A stretch of 64,000 nucleotides of DNA from Anseongella ginsenosidimutans (GCF_008033235.1 NZ_CP042432.1:3906001-3970000); one strand, 5' to 3'; positions 8,694 to 19,786 are shown, counted from the first letter of the stretch. Notes: a model not told the origin generated them from the sequence alone. Numbers and translations: made by a program.

Positions 8694-10354
8694 CTAATAG
8701 CCAGGGTTTTGGGGAAAATCCTTGTTCGAATTCAGGTTCAGGGCATCCTGGGGAATAGGACGCAGGATCTTGTCCTGCCCGTCCGGTCCTGTAAACGGAT
8801 CAGGAATATTACGGACATCCTTATTGTACCGCATGACCCGTTCCCGGAGGGTGCCGGTACGTTTCAGGTCAAACCAGCGATGAAACTCCCCGATCAGCTC
8901 GCGTGCCCGCTCGTCAAGGATCTCTTCCAGGGTCACCTGGGCGGGGTCCGTCAGTACCAGGTCGCCGGCATTCAGCTCCGCCCGCCGCTTTACCTCGTTG
9001 ATCCGGTCCATGGCTGCCGGGAGGTTCCCTGCCTTAAAGTACGCTTCCGCGGCTATGAGGTAGGTTTCCGCCATCCGCGCCAGGAAAATATCCCGGACGC
9101 TGGTGCCGTTACCGAATACGCCGGGACGCGGATCGTCAAATTTCCGCACATCGGGGATCATGTTATCGAAATACTGGATGGGTTGCTCCCATCTGTTGAT
9201 CGCCGGATCGGCCTGGATCAGTTCATAGGGCAGGATCTCCGTAGCGGCACGCTGCGCCGGATCAGCTGCCCGCCATGCCGCGGTATCGGCTACTTCCCAT
9301 GACTGGGGAAAATACCGCCGCACCACCAGGTTCGATCTGTCTGCTACGTCGTAAAAATCATAATAGCGGTCATATACCTGGTTCATAAAAGATCCTTCCC
9401 ACCGCAGGTCATTCGCGCTGAACAGGTCATACACATAGGAAGTTGGGATAAGGGAATAAGTCCGGTAGGGATAACCCTGCTGCAAGCCTTCTCCGCCATG
9501 ATAAGGGCCGAAATAGGCGCTTTGTATGCTTCCCGCGGGATCTCCGTCCAGGTTCAGTGAACCTTCGTCATACTGAATCGAAAATAAAATTTCGGGGTTC
9601 TGATCATTTCCCGGCCAGAAAAGGTCATGAAAAGAAAGAGAGGAAAGATCATAGCCACCGGCTGCTTCGTCCGCAAGCTGCGCAGCCATGTCAAAATCGC
9701 TATCCGCAGCAAATGTTTCGTAGCCCCTTGTAAGATGTACCTTGGCAAGGTAATGCAGGACCGCCCGCCTGGATACCCTCCCGAACTCCGGGTTTTCTTC
9801 CACAAGGGAAAGCGCTTCGTTCAGTTCAGCGAGGATGAAGGCATATACCTCTTCCGCAGAAGCCCGGCTGAAACTGGTTTCCGGCCCTGTGAAGGCTTCG
9901 GTAACCAAAGGCACCCCCCGAACGACTGTACCAGCAAAAAATAATAATAAGCGCGGAGAAATTTAATCTCTCCCTTCCTTGCCGGAAGGACGGCGGTCTG
10001 CTCCGTGAGTTCGCTGTAATAATCGCCCACGTTGCAAAGCTGGATAGCGCTGTAACAAGCTTTATAAAAGTCGCCTACTGCCCCTTCGGCCGGAGAGAGC
10101 GTCTTATAACTGGTAAGGCCGGTGGGGCCGGTTCCCCTTCCGTCCACGTACATATCCGTTCCGGACATAAACATCCAGGGCGCGCTGTAAACATCGCGGA
10201 GGGAGGAATAGGAAGCGTTCACCAGGTTCTCAAAGCCTGCGGCGGTAGTATATAAGTCATCGGACAAAACATCCGTCTTATTTACTTCGTCCAGGTAATC
10301 ACTGCAACCTGAAAGGGAGAACACGATGGCCGTTGCTATAATAGTCTTTTTCAT
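8694..10354 (-). CDS. SusD/RagB family outer-membrane lipoprotein (pectin locus), frameshifted as read
   Basis: Read as it stands, the gene is split into two overlapping frames. The first 10354-9821 part starts MKKTIIATAIVFSLSGC, a lipoprotein signal with Cys17, and runs to FLRAYYYFLLVQSFGG. The second resumes with VPLVTEAFTGPETSFSRAS. Adding one base to the C6 run at 9914-9919 joins them as QSFGGVPLVTEA, the normal SusD motif, giving about 553 residues. The C-terminal part (EILDERARELIGEFHRWFDLKRTG, and ILRPIPQDALNLN near the end) is typical of SusD. The protein sits on the cell surface over its SusC channel and binds the glycan. It lies 16 bp after SusC. Confidence 0.93.
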
Positions 10355-10370
10355 CTCTTTGCTGCTTTGG

Positions 10371-13300
10371 TTAAAACTTCAGGTTAACACCCACCTGGTA
10401 GGTAACGAAGCTGACGCCGCCGCTTGAAAGGCTGGCATCGGCCCATTCCGGATCAAACCCGTCATACTCCGTGAAGACGAAAGGATTCAGCACATTTGCA
10501 TATACTCTTAAGCTTCCGATTCCAGCCCTTTCCAGCATGTCCGAAGGGAAATTATAGCCAAGCGTTATATTTTTCACTTTCAGGAAGCTGGCATCCCGGT
10601 AATAACCCACGCGTGAATCCTTCCAGTAAATTCCGGCGTTTTTCGGCTGGGGATACATGCCGGATGTCCTGGCGGAAGTAACGGGGTTTTCCTGCATGTA
10701 CCAGTCAATATCCAGTTTGCTCCGCCCCCTGTCTTCATGGTTGGTGAACTCGGCGTGAAAGGGGCTGTACACGAACATGCCTTGCCTGGCAATCAATGCG
10801 ACAGAAAGGTCAAATGCCTTAAAGGTAAGCGTGGTAGAAAGGCCGCCTGTCCAGTCCGGCATTTTGGTTCCGATAATGGTTTTGTCCGCTTCCGTTATGG
10901 AACCGTCGCCATTCAGGTCCCGTACCCGGCCCTGACCCTCGGATTGCCCGAAAGCGGCTGCCTCTTCGGCTTCCGCCGCCTGCCAGACACCGTCCGCCGC
11001 CCAATTGTAATAGCTGTTCAGCGGAAAACCTACTCTTACAATATCATCCGCATCGTATCCGTCTCCCAGTTCCTGGAATATTTCGTCCGTGTCTTCATAA
11101 AGGGCAGTTACCTCGTTATTATTCCTGGCGAAATTAATGCTGGTACTCCAGGTCAGGTCAGGAGTACTGATATTTACGGAAGTCAGGCCTACTTCCACCC
11201 CCTTGTTCACCACCTCGCCGATATTCTGCGGAATAACGCCGTAACCGGCCTCAAAGGGAAGCTGCCTGGAAAGGATCAGCTTTTTGGAGACCTTATTGTA
11301 CACGTCCACCGAACCGCTGAGCCGGTATTTGAAGAAAGAGAAATCCAGGCCCGCATTCAACTCCCCGGTACGTTCCCAGGTGAGGTGCCGGTTGGCAATT
11401 CCCGTGGGGCGAATGCCGCCCATCGGCGTGCCGCCGAAATCATAGTACGTAGGCGTACTTGCCCTTGCCTGTGTTTCATACGGCCCAATGACCTTGTTTC
11501 CGGTAAAACCGTAACTGAGGCGGAGCTTCATATCGTCTATGAAACCGGCGTTCTCCAGGAAGGCTTCTTCCGATAGTTTCCAGCCTAATGCGGCCGATGG
11601 AAAACTTTCCCACTTGTTCCCGTCTGCCAGTACGGAAGCCCCGTCCCATCGGTTGGAAACCGTCAGCAGGTATTTATCCATGTAGGAATAATTCAGGCGC
11701 AGGGCGAAGGATAAGATCGTTTCCCGGGCGTAATCGCCATCCACCTGCAGGGTGGTCAGATCGCCGCCGGAACCCACGTTATGGTAACTTTTCGCGCTCA
11801 TGTCCATGCGGTCCTGGGACATAAAGCTCACTTCATCCCGGAACATGTTCATCGAAACAAGGCCCATGGCATTAAAACTATGCTCGCCGGCCGTCTTGTT
11901 ATAGGTTACCTGGTTATCCCAGATATAGGAGAATGATTCCGTGTTCTCAATCTCCCCTCCGGGCTGCCCGCCCACCCTTCCTTCGGAATCAGTGCCGAGG
12001 AACTGGCCGTATTTATCCAGTTTATACCGCGGAGAGAAAGTGGTCTTCAGGCTCAATCCCTCCAGCGGAACATACTGCAGGAACACATTCCCGATCGCAT
12101 AATAAGTCCTCGTTTCCTGGCTGGCGTTGGCCATGTCTACCAGGGGATTGACAGAACTGGTGAAATTAATATGATAATTGCTGCTGGTGCCATCTACGAG
12201 GTCTTTACCCGGCTGGACGATCAGTTCCCCGTCTTCCGTATTGTAGGGGCTCATGAGCGGGTTCATTCGGAAGGCATTCACCATCGCGTTTGGCGCCCCG
12301 GCCTCGTAATCGGCCAGGGCAAGGTTCAGGTTAATGCCACCACTCCATTTTTCATTCAACTGCTGGTCTATGCTGGCCTTGAAGTTATACCGCTGGTATT
12401 TTTCATTGATCACGTTTCCTTCTTCCTGCTGGTAACCCACCCCGAACGTATAACCGGTATTATTGCTCATCCCTGACAGGGAAACCCAATGATTAGCCTG
12501 GCTCCCGTTCTGTGTCACCAGGGAAGGCCAGTCCGTAAAATCATTTTCGTCCAGCCTGCGCTGCATTTCATCACTCTGAGTATTGAACCCGGGAGCTTCC
12601 GGCACCGGGTTCCCCCGGGTAATGGCCTCACTGATATAAGCATCCTGCCGCCAGTTCATCCATTTATCACCGGACATGAATTCCGGCATACGGGCAACGT
12701 TTCTCACCCCCATATAACCGTCATAAGAGATCACGGCCTTCCGGTTCACATCGGCGCCCTGCTTAGTCGTGACCAGCACTACCCCGTAGGCCCCCCTTGA
12801 ACCGTAAATCGCGGCCGAAGAGGCATCTTTCAGAATATCAACCCGCGCTATATCCTGGGGATTAAGGAACTCAATTCCATCGGTAATGACCCCGTCTACC
12901 ACGTAAAGCGGGTCGCGCCCTCCCTGAATGGATTGCTGCCCCCTGATCCGGATGTCAAATCCGGCTCCCGCACGGCCGCTGGAGTTGGAGATATCTACTC
13001 CGGCCACCTGTCCCTGCATTGCCTCTACCGGGTTCAGCGCCCCCCGGCGGTTTAATTGTTCATTATCCACCACGGCAACCGCTCCTGTTAGGTCCTTTTT
13101 CCTGACCGTACCATACCCTACCACCACCACCTCATCAAGGCTCTGCACATCGGCGGCAAGCTGAATATCCAGGCGGTCCCCGCTTAGGGGCGCGGTCATG
13201 GTCACATAACCGATGAGGCTGAAAGTCAGCGTTACCTCCCCGGGGGAACTGCGAGCGTATAGTTTCCGTCTATGTCGGTTTGGGTGCCTCCTTGCGCTCC

Positions 13301-13438
13301 CTGGACCTGCACCGCTACTCCCGGCAAACCGGCCCCTGATTCCTGGTCAGTAACCGTACCGCTCACCTCCCTTGTCTGGGCATATGACGGAGCGGCGCAG
13401 GTGGCAAGCATCAGCATGGTGAATAGTAATTTTCTCAT
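10371..13438 (-). CDS. SusC/RagA TonB-linked outer-membrane transporter (pectin locus), frameshifted as read
   Basis: The N terminus (from the ATG at 13438) has a signal peptide ending in SYAQ and a carboxypeptidase-regulatory-like domain (VSGTVTDQESGAGLPGVAV). This frame stops at VPPGR. Adding one base at the CCCC/GGGGG junction (13238-13246) continues it as VPPGEVTLTFSLIGYVT, giving about 1022 residues. The plug follows (DEVVVVGYGTVRKKDLTGAV, DILKDASSAAIYGSRGAYGV), then a beta-barrel ending VGVNLKF. With SusD it imports oligosaccharides into the periplasm using TonB energy. It heads an operon with SusD, GH28, GH105 and uxaC, so the substrate is probably a homogalacturonan or rhamnogalacturonan fragment. 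Confidence 0.95.
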
Positions 13439-13544
13439 AGTAATTGGTTTAAGGCATTACCTCCATCCAGACCGGAGGCTTCTAAACAAGTTTACAGAGA
13501 TATGCCCCTTAAAAGAAATAATCCTGCCGATTTATTTACGCAAT

Positions 13545-13568
13545 CGTTCCCGGCAACGTTCCCGGCAA
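13545..13568 (+). promoter_or_regulatory. tandem 12-bp repeat, probable LacI-family operator
   Basis: CGTTCCCGGCAA occurs twice head to tail in the 171-bp gap between susC (minus) and the LacI-type gene (plus). The junction GGCAACGTTCCC is an imperfect palindrome centred on AACGTT, with the central CG typical of LacI-family sites. It lies about 107 bp upstream of the SusC start and 42 bp upstream of the regulator start, just before a -7-like TATATTTA at 13576-13583, so it could control both directions. Confidence 0.5.
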
Positions 13569-13609
13569 AATTTCGTATATTTAAAGGTTATACTTTCTAA
13601 CCGCAGCCA

Positions 13610-14659
13610 ATGAGATATAGCGCCGTTACGATAAAAGACCTTGCCAGGGAACTGGGCGTTTCCACTTCCACCGTGTCACGTGCCCTGAGAGACAGCTACG
13701 AGATCAATCCGGAAACCAAGAAAATGGTGATGGAATGTGCAAAAAGGATGAATTATCAGCCCAACCCCATTGCATTAAGCCTGAAAGAGCGAAAAAGCAG
13801 ATCCATTGGCGTGATTGTCAGCGAAATCGCCAATAGTTTTTTTTCCAAGGCAATAAACGGCATCGAATCCGCGGCGCATGAACGCGGGTATAATGTGATC
13901 ATTGCGCAAACCCAGGAATCCTACCGGAAAGAACTCAGTATACTGGAATTCCTGGCTTCGCGGTCTATTGACGGCCTGCTGATCTCCATTGCTACCGAAA
14001 CCAGGAACATGGAGCATTTCGCAGCCCTACACGCAAGAGGCTTGCCGTTGGTGTTTTTCGACAGGATCACGGAAGACATCAACACGCATACGGTCGTAGC
14101 GGATAATTTCCAGGGTTCATACGAGGCCACTTCGCATCTCATAGGGAACGGGTACCGCCGGATAGCGCATGTCACCAACTCAAAAAACCTCTCCATTACC
14201 CAGGAACGGCTCAAGGGTTACCGGCAGGCATTAAAAGATCATCAAATACCGGCGGATAAATCCTATGTCCAGTATTGTCATCACGGCGGAATGATCCACT
14301 CGGAGCTGGAAAACGCCTTTAATAACCTGATGGAACTCCGCCCGCTTCCCGATGCTATTTTTGCCGGCGGCGATAAGCTTACCACAGGCTGCCTGAAAAT
14401 ACTTCGTTCAAGGGGCATAAAGATTCCCGAAGAAATGGCGCTCGCAGGCTTTTCAAATTCCGATCTCGCGGAAGTAACCGAACCACCGCTGACCGTCGTA
14501 AAACAGCCCGCCTTTGAAATGGGACGAACCGCTACCGAACTGCTGCTGGAGCTTATTGAAAGTAAGCGGCCGGTAGAAGAATTTGAGAAAAGAAAATTCG
14601 CAACCCGGCTCCTGGTTCACCGCTCATCCATCCGGCCCGCACTTACTTCAATAGGTTGA
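13610..14659 (+). CDS. LacI family transcriptional regulator
   Basis: A 349-residue protein. Residues 6-30 form the LacI helix-turn-helix (VTIKDLARELGVSTSTVSRAL), followed by the hinge MNYQPNPIALSLKERKSRSIGVIV. The rest is a periplasmic-binding-protein-like sensor domain (SFFSKAINGIESAAHERGYNVIIAQT, HLIGNGYRRIAHVT, PDAIFAGGDKLTTGCLKILRSRGIKIPEEMALAGFSN). It is transcribed away from the pectin operon, so it is the likely local regulator, responding to a galacturonate-derived sugar or oligomer; the ligand is inference. A tandem repeat upstream is its probable target. Confidence 0.93.
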   Translation: MRYSAVTIKDLARELGVSTSTVSRALRDSYEINPETKKMVMECAKRMNYQPNPIALSLKERKSRSIGVIVSEIANSFFSKAINGIESAAHERGYNVIIAQTQESYRKELSILEFLASRSIDGLLISIATETRNMEHFAALHARGLPLVFFDRITEDINTHTVVADNFQGSYEATSHLIGNGYRRIAHVTNSKNLSITQERLKGYRQALKDHQIPADKSYVQYCHHGGMIHSELENAFNNLMELRPLPDAIFAGGDKLTTGCLKILRSRGIKIPEEMALAGFSNSDLAEVTEPPLTVVKQPAFEMGRTATELLLELIESKRPVEEFEKRKFATRLLVHRSSIRPALTSIG

Positions 14660-14748
14660 AACACGCGCTCCTGCCCACGCCAGCTTTGACGGATCGATGA
14701 ACTTACCGGCATCCCGGATTCTTCGTCATTGCACATTGCTTTTCAAGC

Positions 14749-15255
14749 TCAGGACAGCGAGCGCCGGATATTCTTCAGCTGGTGAATATGCCGCTGAGTA
14801 TGATAAAGAACAAAGTTAAACGCTTCCAGGCGGGTCACATAACCCAGGACGGGCAGACTGAAACTGGTGCAGGTTTTGGTCAGATCCTCTTCCCGGACAG
14901 CCTCAAGAACACGCTGTTTGATCGTGGCCAAAGCATCCAATTGCGCCCGTTTTTCATGAACCTCCTTAACCGGTAATACAAAATCGGGGGATTTCATTTT
15001 CGTACTGAAATCCAGGAAGGTTGTCCGGATGCCGTCTACCATTTCATCAGGCTTTCTTTGCGTATCCATGCAGGCTCCCCGGATAAGTTCGAGAAAACCG
15101 GAGTTCGCCAGGATCATATGTTCGGCTACCTGTCCGGGTGTCCAGCTGCCTTCAAAGGGAACAAGATCAAGTTCTTCAGGCCGGAAAGCGCCCAGGGTTT
15201 CCGGGAATGCGAGAAGGGTTTCTTCAAGCTGTAGGTAAAGATCGGAATTCTTCAT
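14749..15255 (-). CDS. DinB-like four-helix-bundle protein
   Basis: A 168-residue cytoplasmic protein matching the DinB/YfiT-like metal-dependent fold. One His occurs in TPGQVAEHMILANSGFLELI (near residue 46), and two more occur in FVLYHTQRHIHQLKNI near the C terminus, the usual three-His metal site. Members include thiol transferases (bacillithiol or mycothiol S-transferase-like) and many of unknown function. It is a single gene, convergent with the LacI-type gene, with no context pointing to a role. Confidence 0.8.
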   Translation of the reverse strand: MKNSDLYLQLEETLLAFPETLGAFRPEELDLVPFEGSWTPGQVAEHMILANSGFLELIRGACMDTQRKPDEMVDGIRTTFLDFSTKMKSPDFVLPVKEVHEKRAQLDALATIKQRVLEAVREEDLTKTCTSFSLPVLGYVTRLEAFNFVLYHTQRHIHQLKNIRRSLS

Positions 15256-15399
15256 CTTTCGTATGATTTGTATATAAGTAAAATTACCATAGCCTGCGGA
15301 GATCGGAAAGGTGTAACTATGCCAGTTTAGGGGGTCGGATGCGACAATTTTCGCTAATAATTGGAAATCCGCGTATCCTGTATTTAATTTGCACCACTA

Positions 15400-15420
15400 T
15401 TTATATTTAATCTAAATAAA
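15400..15420 (+). promoter_or_regulatory. Fur-box-like AT-rich palindrome before the TonB receptor
   Basis: TTTATATTTA-A-TCTAAATAAA pairs at 7 of 10 positions and also holds a perfect ATTTA-ATC-TAAAT repeat. It lies immediately upstream of the receptor start codon (15422). The right half TCTAAATAAA resembles Bacteroidota iron boxes. Repression by Fur under iron-rich conditions is plausible but inferred. Confidence 0.35.
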
Positions 15421-15421
15421 A

Positions 15422-17838
15422 ATGAAATACACCCTCCTTGCTTTTTTTATCAGTGTCTGCTTTATGGCCCGTGCGCAGGAAACCTCGCCCGGGGCCGCCG
15501 GTCAGGCTTTGACGGGAAATAACAACGCGCAGATCAGGGGCCGCATAGAAAGGCCGGACGGGACGGCGGTAGCCGGTGCAAATGTGTTACTTGAAGGCAC
15601 CCGGCATACGGTTTTTACAGACGCAGACGGAAGATACCTCCTGGAAAATATTCGCCCGGGCGCCTACCTCCTGAAAATTATCGCATTGGGTGTGCCCCTT
15701 ACCGAAAAACAGGTGAACCTGCAACGCGGAGAGCAGGAGGAACAGCACTTTACCCTCAAAAATGCCGCAGCCTTGCTGGATGAAGTGATCGTAACGGCAG
15801 ATGCAGCGAGTTACAAGCCGGGCCGCCTTTCCAATTCGCTGCGATTGAACGAGCCGCTCCTGGAAGTGCCGCAGAACATCCAGGTGATTACTTCCGCCGT
15901 GCTGGCCGATCAGCAGATCATCAGCATGAGCGATCAGCTGATCCGCAATGTAAGCGGCGCTACCCGCGTGGAACATTGGGGCGATCTGTATACGAACATT
16001 ACCATGCGCGGGACACAGATCCAGGCCTTCCGGAATGGGTTCAATGTGGTGAACTCCTATTGGGGCCCACTGACCGAGGACATGAGTTTTGTGGATCATA
16101 TCGAATTCGTAAAGGGGCCCGCCGGCTTCATGCTTTCAAATGGCGATCCCAGCGGGCTCTATAACGTAGTGACAAAAAAACCAACCGGACAGGAAAAAGG
16201 TGAAGTGAATCTTACCCTGGGCAGTTTTGACCTTTTCAGGGCCACGCTCGACCTGGATGGCAGGCTGAGCAATGACGGGAAGTTGCTCTACCGGCTGAAC
16301 CTGGCGGGGCAGAATAAGGGTTCTCACCGGGATTTTGAATTCAACGACCGCTACAGCATCGCGCCGGTGATTTCCTATCAAATAGACGAGGATACCAAAG
16401 TCACGGCCGAATACACGCTTCAGCATGCGAAAATGACCGATGTTGGCTCTTTTTATGTATTTGATACAGAAGGATACGCGACGCTCCCGGTAGGTTATAC
16501 GCAGGTGGCGCCGGGCCTGGAGCCCACCCGCATCAATGATCATAGTGTTTTTCTGAATTTGCAGCACCGGTTAAGCCCCGGGTGGAATCTTACGGTGCAG
16601 GGCGCCTGGTTCAGTTACCAGCACGGGGGCACTTCCTTGTGGCCGGCCGCCGTCAATCCCGACGGCACCATGATCCGTTCTGCAGGGATCTGGGATGCGC
16701 AGAGCGAAATGACCATGGGCCAGGCATTCCTGAACGGCGAGCTTAGTACCGGGCCCGTGAAACACCGCATCCTGGCCGGGATAGACATGGGCAACAAGAA
16801 CTACCAGGCCGACTGGGGACAGTCGCACCCCCTTGATACGGCCGGAGGCGGGGAGTTTCATATTCACGACCCTTATTACGGCGTACCGGCAAACGGCTAC
16901 CCGGAATTTGACCGGGTTACCAGCCTGGAAGCAAGGGCCGTGACCGCCGGGGCTTAATGGACCAGCAATATACCGGCATCTACGTACAGGACGAGCTGGG
17001 TTTTCTTGATAACCGCATTCGTTTGACCCTCGCCGGACGTTACACCTACGTATCGCAGTCGGCCTGGGGAGATGCCGCAGAAACCGCGGAGCATTTTACG
17101 CCGCGCATCGGGCTTAGTGTTTCCATTGATAAATCCACTTCTTTTTATGCACTTTATGACCAGGCCTTTCTTCCGCAGAACGGCCTCCTGAGCGGCGGCG
17201 GCGAAGTAAAACCAATTACCGGCAACAATACCGAGCTGGGTATCAAAAAAGACTGGTTCGATAGCTGGAACACGACGCTGACCGTTTACAGGATCCTCAA
17301 GAAGAACGAACTGACCGCCGACCCCAACAGCCCGCCCAACTCGGGCCTGAGCATTGTGCTGGGCGAGAAAACCTCCCAGGGAGTGGAATTTGACCTCCGC
17401 GGAGAGATTACAAGGGGCCTTAACCTGGTGGCCAATTATGCCTATACGGATTCCAGGGTAACCGAAGTGGCGCCCGGCGTTCCTGATATCAGCGAAGACG
17501 ATATTGTCCCCGGTTTTGCCGCACACACCATCAACGGCTGGCTGAGTTATCAGATCCAAACGGGGCCGCTCAAAGGGACAGGGATCTCCGCCGGCTTTAC
17601 CAACCTTCTGGACAGGGCGACGGACTCATGGAGCGATTCCGATGTCAGGCTGCCTGATTATTTCCGGCTGGACGGCGGCTTATTCTGGCAGGGAGAGCAT
17701 TTAAAGGTAACTGCTAATGTATTTAATATCCTGGATGAGTACCTCTACAGCGGCTCCTATTACTCATGGCTGAACGCCTTTTACTGGCAAACCGAAGCGC
17801 CCCGCAATTTCCGGCTAAGCGTGGGGTATCGGTTTTAA
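15422..17838 (+). CDS. TonB-dependent siderophore-type outer-membrane receptor, frameshifted as read
   Basis: The first frame (15422-16957) has a signal peptide ending in ARAQ. It continues with a carboxypeptidase-like domain (IRGRIERPDGTAVAGANVLL) and the plug of siderophore receptors (VPQNIQVITSAVLADQQI, NVSGATRVEHWGD, FVKGPAGFMLSNGDPSGLYNVVTKKP). It stops at AVTAGA. Adding one G to the run at 16949-16952 continues in frame as AVTAGGLMDQQYTGIYVQDELGF and reaches the terminal barrel strand RNFRLSVGYRF, about 805 residues in all. The family imports ferric siderophores with TonB energy; the exact ligand is unknown. It has no neighbour for siderophore processing and is convergent with the ABC genes. 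Confidence 0.92.
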
Positions 17839-17869
17839 CTGGCGGCCGGCGGCCTTCCCGGTGTTTCTG

Positions 17870-18868
17870 CTACCGCGAACGGATCTCTTTTTTCATAAAA
17901 TATACATAGGAAAGCGCAAAACAGATCACGGTGACAGCGATAAGCCCGGTCAGCTGGGGCCAGACCAGCAACAGGCTTTGCCCCAGCGGCAGCGGGCTGG
18001 GAATAGCCCCCACCACCTGCGCCCTGGTAAGCGGGCCAAGGCTTCGAACCGAAGGCATCAGCAGGGTCAGCGTTGCATCGCTGAAAAGCTGACTGGGTGA
18101 AAGATCCTGCAGGAATAGAATAAATTTCTGGTGAGCCAGCATTTTTCCGGGGCCCGCCATTGCTCCGGGTTGGATGACCCTGGCGATCACGTTCACGATC
18201 ATGCCGTAAAATACGCTGAAAAACACCCATACCGCAATGGCTGACAAGGCCGAAGTAGCCGCCTGGCGGAAACGCACCGAAAATAGGATCGACAGATTCA
18301 GCCAGAACGCCACATACAGGATACTGAGAAGAATGAATACCAGGATGCGCATAAATTCCCCGGGCGCAGGCGGGATCCCGATAGTGATCATTCCAAGCCC
18401 CGTCACCAGGAAGGCCAGCGCGAAAAACAAAACGCTGATCACTACCAGTGCAGCTACAAACTTGGCGTTGAGCAGGTAATCCCGGTGGATGGGCTGGGAC
18501 ATGATACGGCTGAGAGTTCCCTTGTTCTGCTCCGAGTTTACCGCGTCAAAGCCCAGGCCGATACCCAGCAAAGGCCCCAGGAAACCAACGAATACCACGT
18601 AAGAAGGGAGCGTCCCGTCCGTAATCGTGAATAACTTCAGGAAAAAGAAGGCGCCCTCGGGATCGTTTGGCTTTACCGCTTCCCCGATATTGGTCAGCGC
18701 AGTATAGAGCGAACCCAGGCAGGTTAACGCAATCAAGCCAATCAGAATAATAAAACGCCAGCTTCTCACATGGTCGGAGATTTCCTTGCTGACAATTACC
18801 CAAAAAGGATGATCATTAATTTTCTCTGCCTTCCTGGAAATAGCGGTGATATATGTCGTCAAGTCCAT
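17870..18868 (-). CDS. ABC transporter permease (ABC-2 / NosY-like)
   Basis: A 332-residue inner-membrane protein with about six hydrophobic segments. FWVIVSKEISDHVRSWRFIILIGLIAL opens it, and GIGLGFDAVNSEQNKGTLSRIMSQPIHRDYLLNAKF is the usual cytoplasmic loop of ABC-2 permeases. The end, FMKKEIRSR, is cytoplasmic. Its start lies 53 bases inside the ATPase gene; no other good start exists in this frame before the first conserved block. With the ATPase and the NEW3 protein it makes a three-gene operon, probably an exporter or an envelope-maturation system. The substrate is unknown. Confidence 0.88.
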   Translation of the reverse strand: MDLTTYITAISRKAEKINDHPFWVIVSKEISDHVRSWRFIILIGLIALTCLGSLYTALTNIGEAVKPNDPEGAFFFLKLFTITDGTLPSYVVFVGFLGPLLGIGLGFDAVNSEQNKGTLSRIMSQPIHRDYLLNAKFVAALVVISVLFFALAFLVTGLGMITIGIPPAPGEFMRILVFILLSILYVAFWLNLSILFSVRFRQAATSALSAIAVWVFFSVFYGMIVNVIARVIQPGAMAGPGKMLAHQKFILFLQDLSPSQLFSDATLTLLMPSVRSLGPLTRAQVVGAIPSPLPLGQSLLLVWPQLTGLIAVTVICFALSYVYFMKKEIRSR

Positions 18869-19784
18869 ATTCTTTTCGATGCAAATAAGTTAAACCAATG
18901 CCGGATCCCACGATCAACCGGGCGATTTCCGGAGTGATATCCCGGGAGCAGCTAATGCGCAAAAGGTCTCCTTTCCCATTAACCGACACGATCCCATCCA
19001 GTTGTTCCAGGCTTGCCCTGAGCTGTTCCTGTCCTGCGGGAGCCGCGTTCCCGGCGGTAAAGGCAAGTCCGGCTTCGACAACAAACGGCTCGCCGGCAAA
19101 CAGCTTCGCGGATAATTTTTGAATATCCCCTTCGGCAATCAGCTTTCCGCCCACGAATATGCCTACCCGGTCACATACTTGCTGGATCTGGTGCAGATGG
19201 TGCGAGGATAGTAGTACGGTGAGTCCTTCTTCCCTGCTAAGTTTTACGATAAGGCCCAGGAATTCCCGCACACCCTCGGGGTCCAGTCCCAGGGTGGGTT
19301 CGTCCAGGATGATCACGCGGGGATCCTTGATCAGTACATCGGCCAATCCCAGGCGCTGGCGCATGCCGCGGGAATAATTGCCGGTCTTCTTTCCTCCCTG
19401 TCCGGCGAGGCCCACTTTCCCGAGCATCCGTTCCGCCTTCGCTGCAGCTTCAGTTTCCGGCACTCCGTTCAGCCGCGCGGTATAGACAAGATTCTCCAGC
19501 CCGCTGAGTTCCTGGTAAAAGCCCATATCCTCCGGCAGGTATCCCACTTGTTTTTTCACCTCCGCCGGGTTATGGGTGGAATCAATGCCGCATACCCGCA
19601 CCCGCCCTGAACTGGGTTCGGTGAGCCCGATCATCATTAAAATCGTTGTTGATTTTCCGGCGCCGTTGGGGCCCAGCAGGCCGAATATCTCTCCTCCGGA
19701 AACCGACAAACTAAGATGATCCACAGCGGTGAAGGACCCGTAGTTTTTTGTAAGGCCCTCCAGTTCTATAATTGACTGGTTCAC
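18816..19784 (-). CDS. ABC transporter ATP-binding protein
   Basis: I place the start at the GTG at 19784 (322 residues). It follows an AAGGAGG ribosome site and comes just after the stop of the NEW3 gene; a longer frame from 19868 would read through that gene's end. Walker A is GPNGAGKST at 38-46, the signature is NYSRGMRQRLGLADVL, Walker B is VIILDEPTLGLDP, and the switch His is in LLSSHHLHQI. The domain beyond about residue 220 is a C-terminal extension common in ABC-2 ATPases. It energises the permease encoded next. Confidence 0.93.
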   Translation of the reverse strand: MNQSIIELEGLTKNYGSFTAVDHLSLSVSGGEIFGLLGPNGAGKSTTILMMIGLTEPSSGRVRVCGIDSTHNPAEVKKQVGYLPEDMGFYQELSGLENLVYTARLNGVPETEAAAKAERMLGKVGLAGQGGKKTGNYSRGMRQRLGLADVLIKDPRVIILDEPTLGLDPEGVREFLGLIVKLSREEGLTVLLSSHHLHQIQQVCDRVGIFVGGKLIAEGDIQKLSAKLFAGEPFVVEAGLAFTAGNAAPAGQEQLRASLEQLDGIVSVNGKGDLLRISCSRDITPEIARLIVGSGIGLTYLHRKEYGLDDIYHRYFQEGREN

Positions 19785-19786
19785 GC

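Noticed and set aside
16957-17838. A separate protein starting MDQQYTGIYVQDEL
   Set aside because: It is the barrel half of the frameshifted TonB receptor; the ATG is internal.
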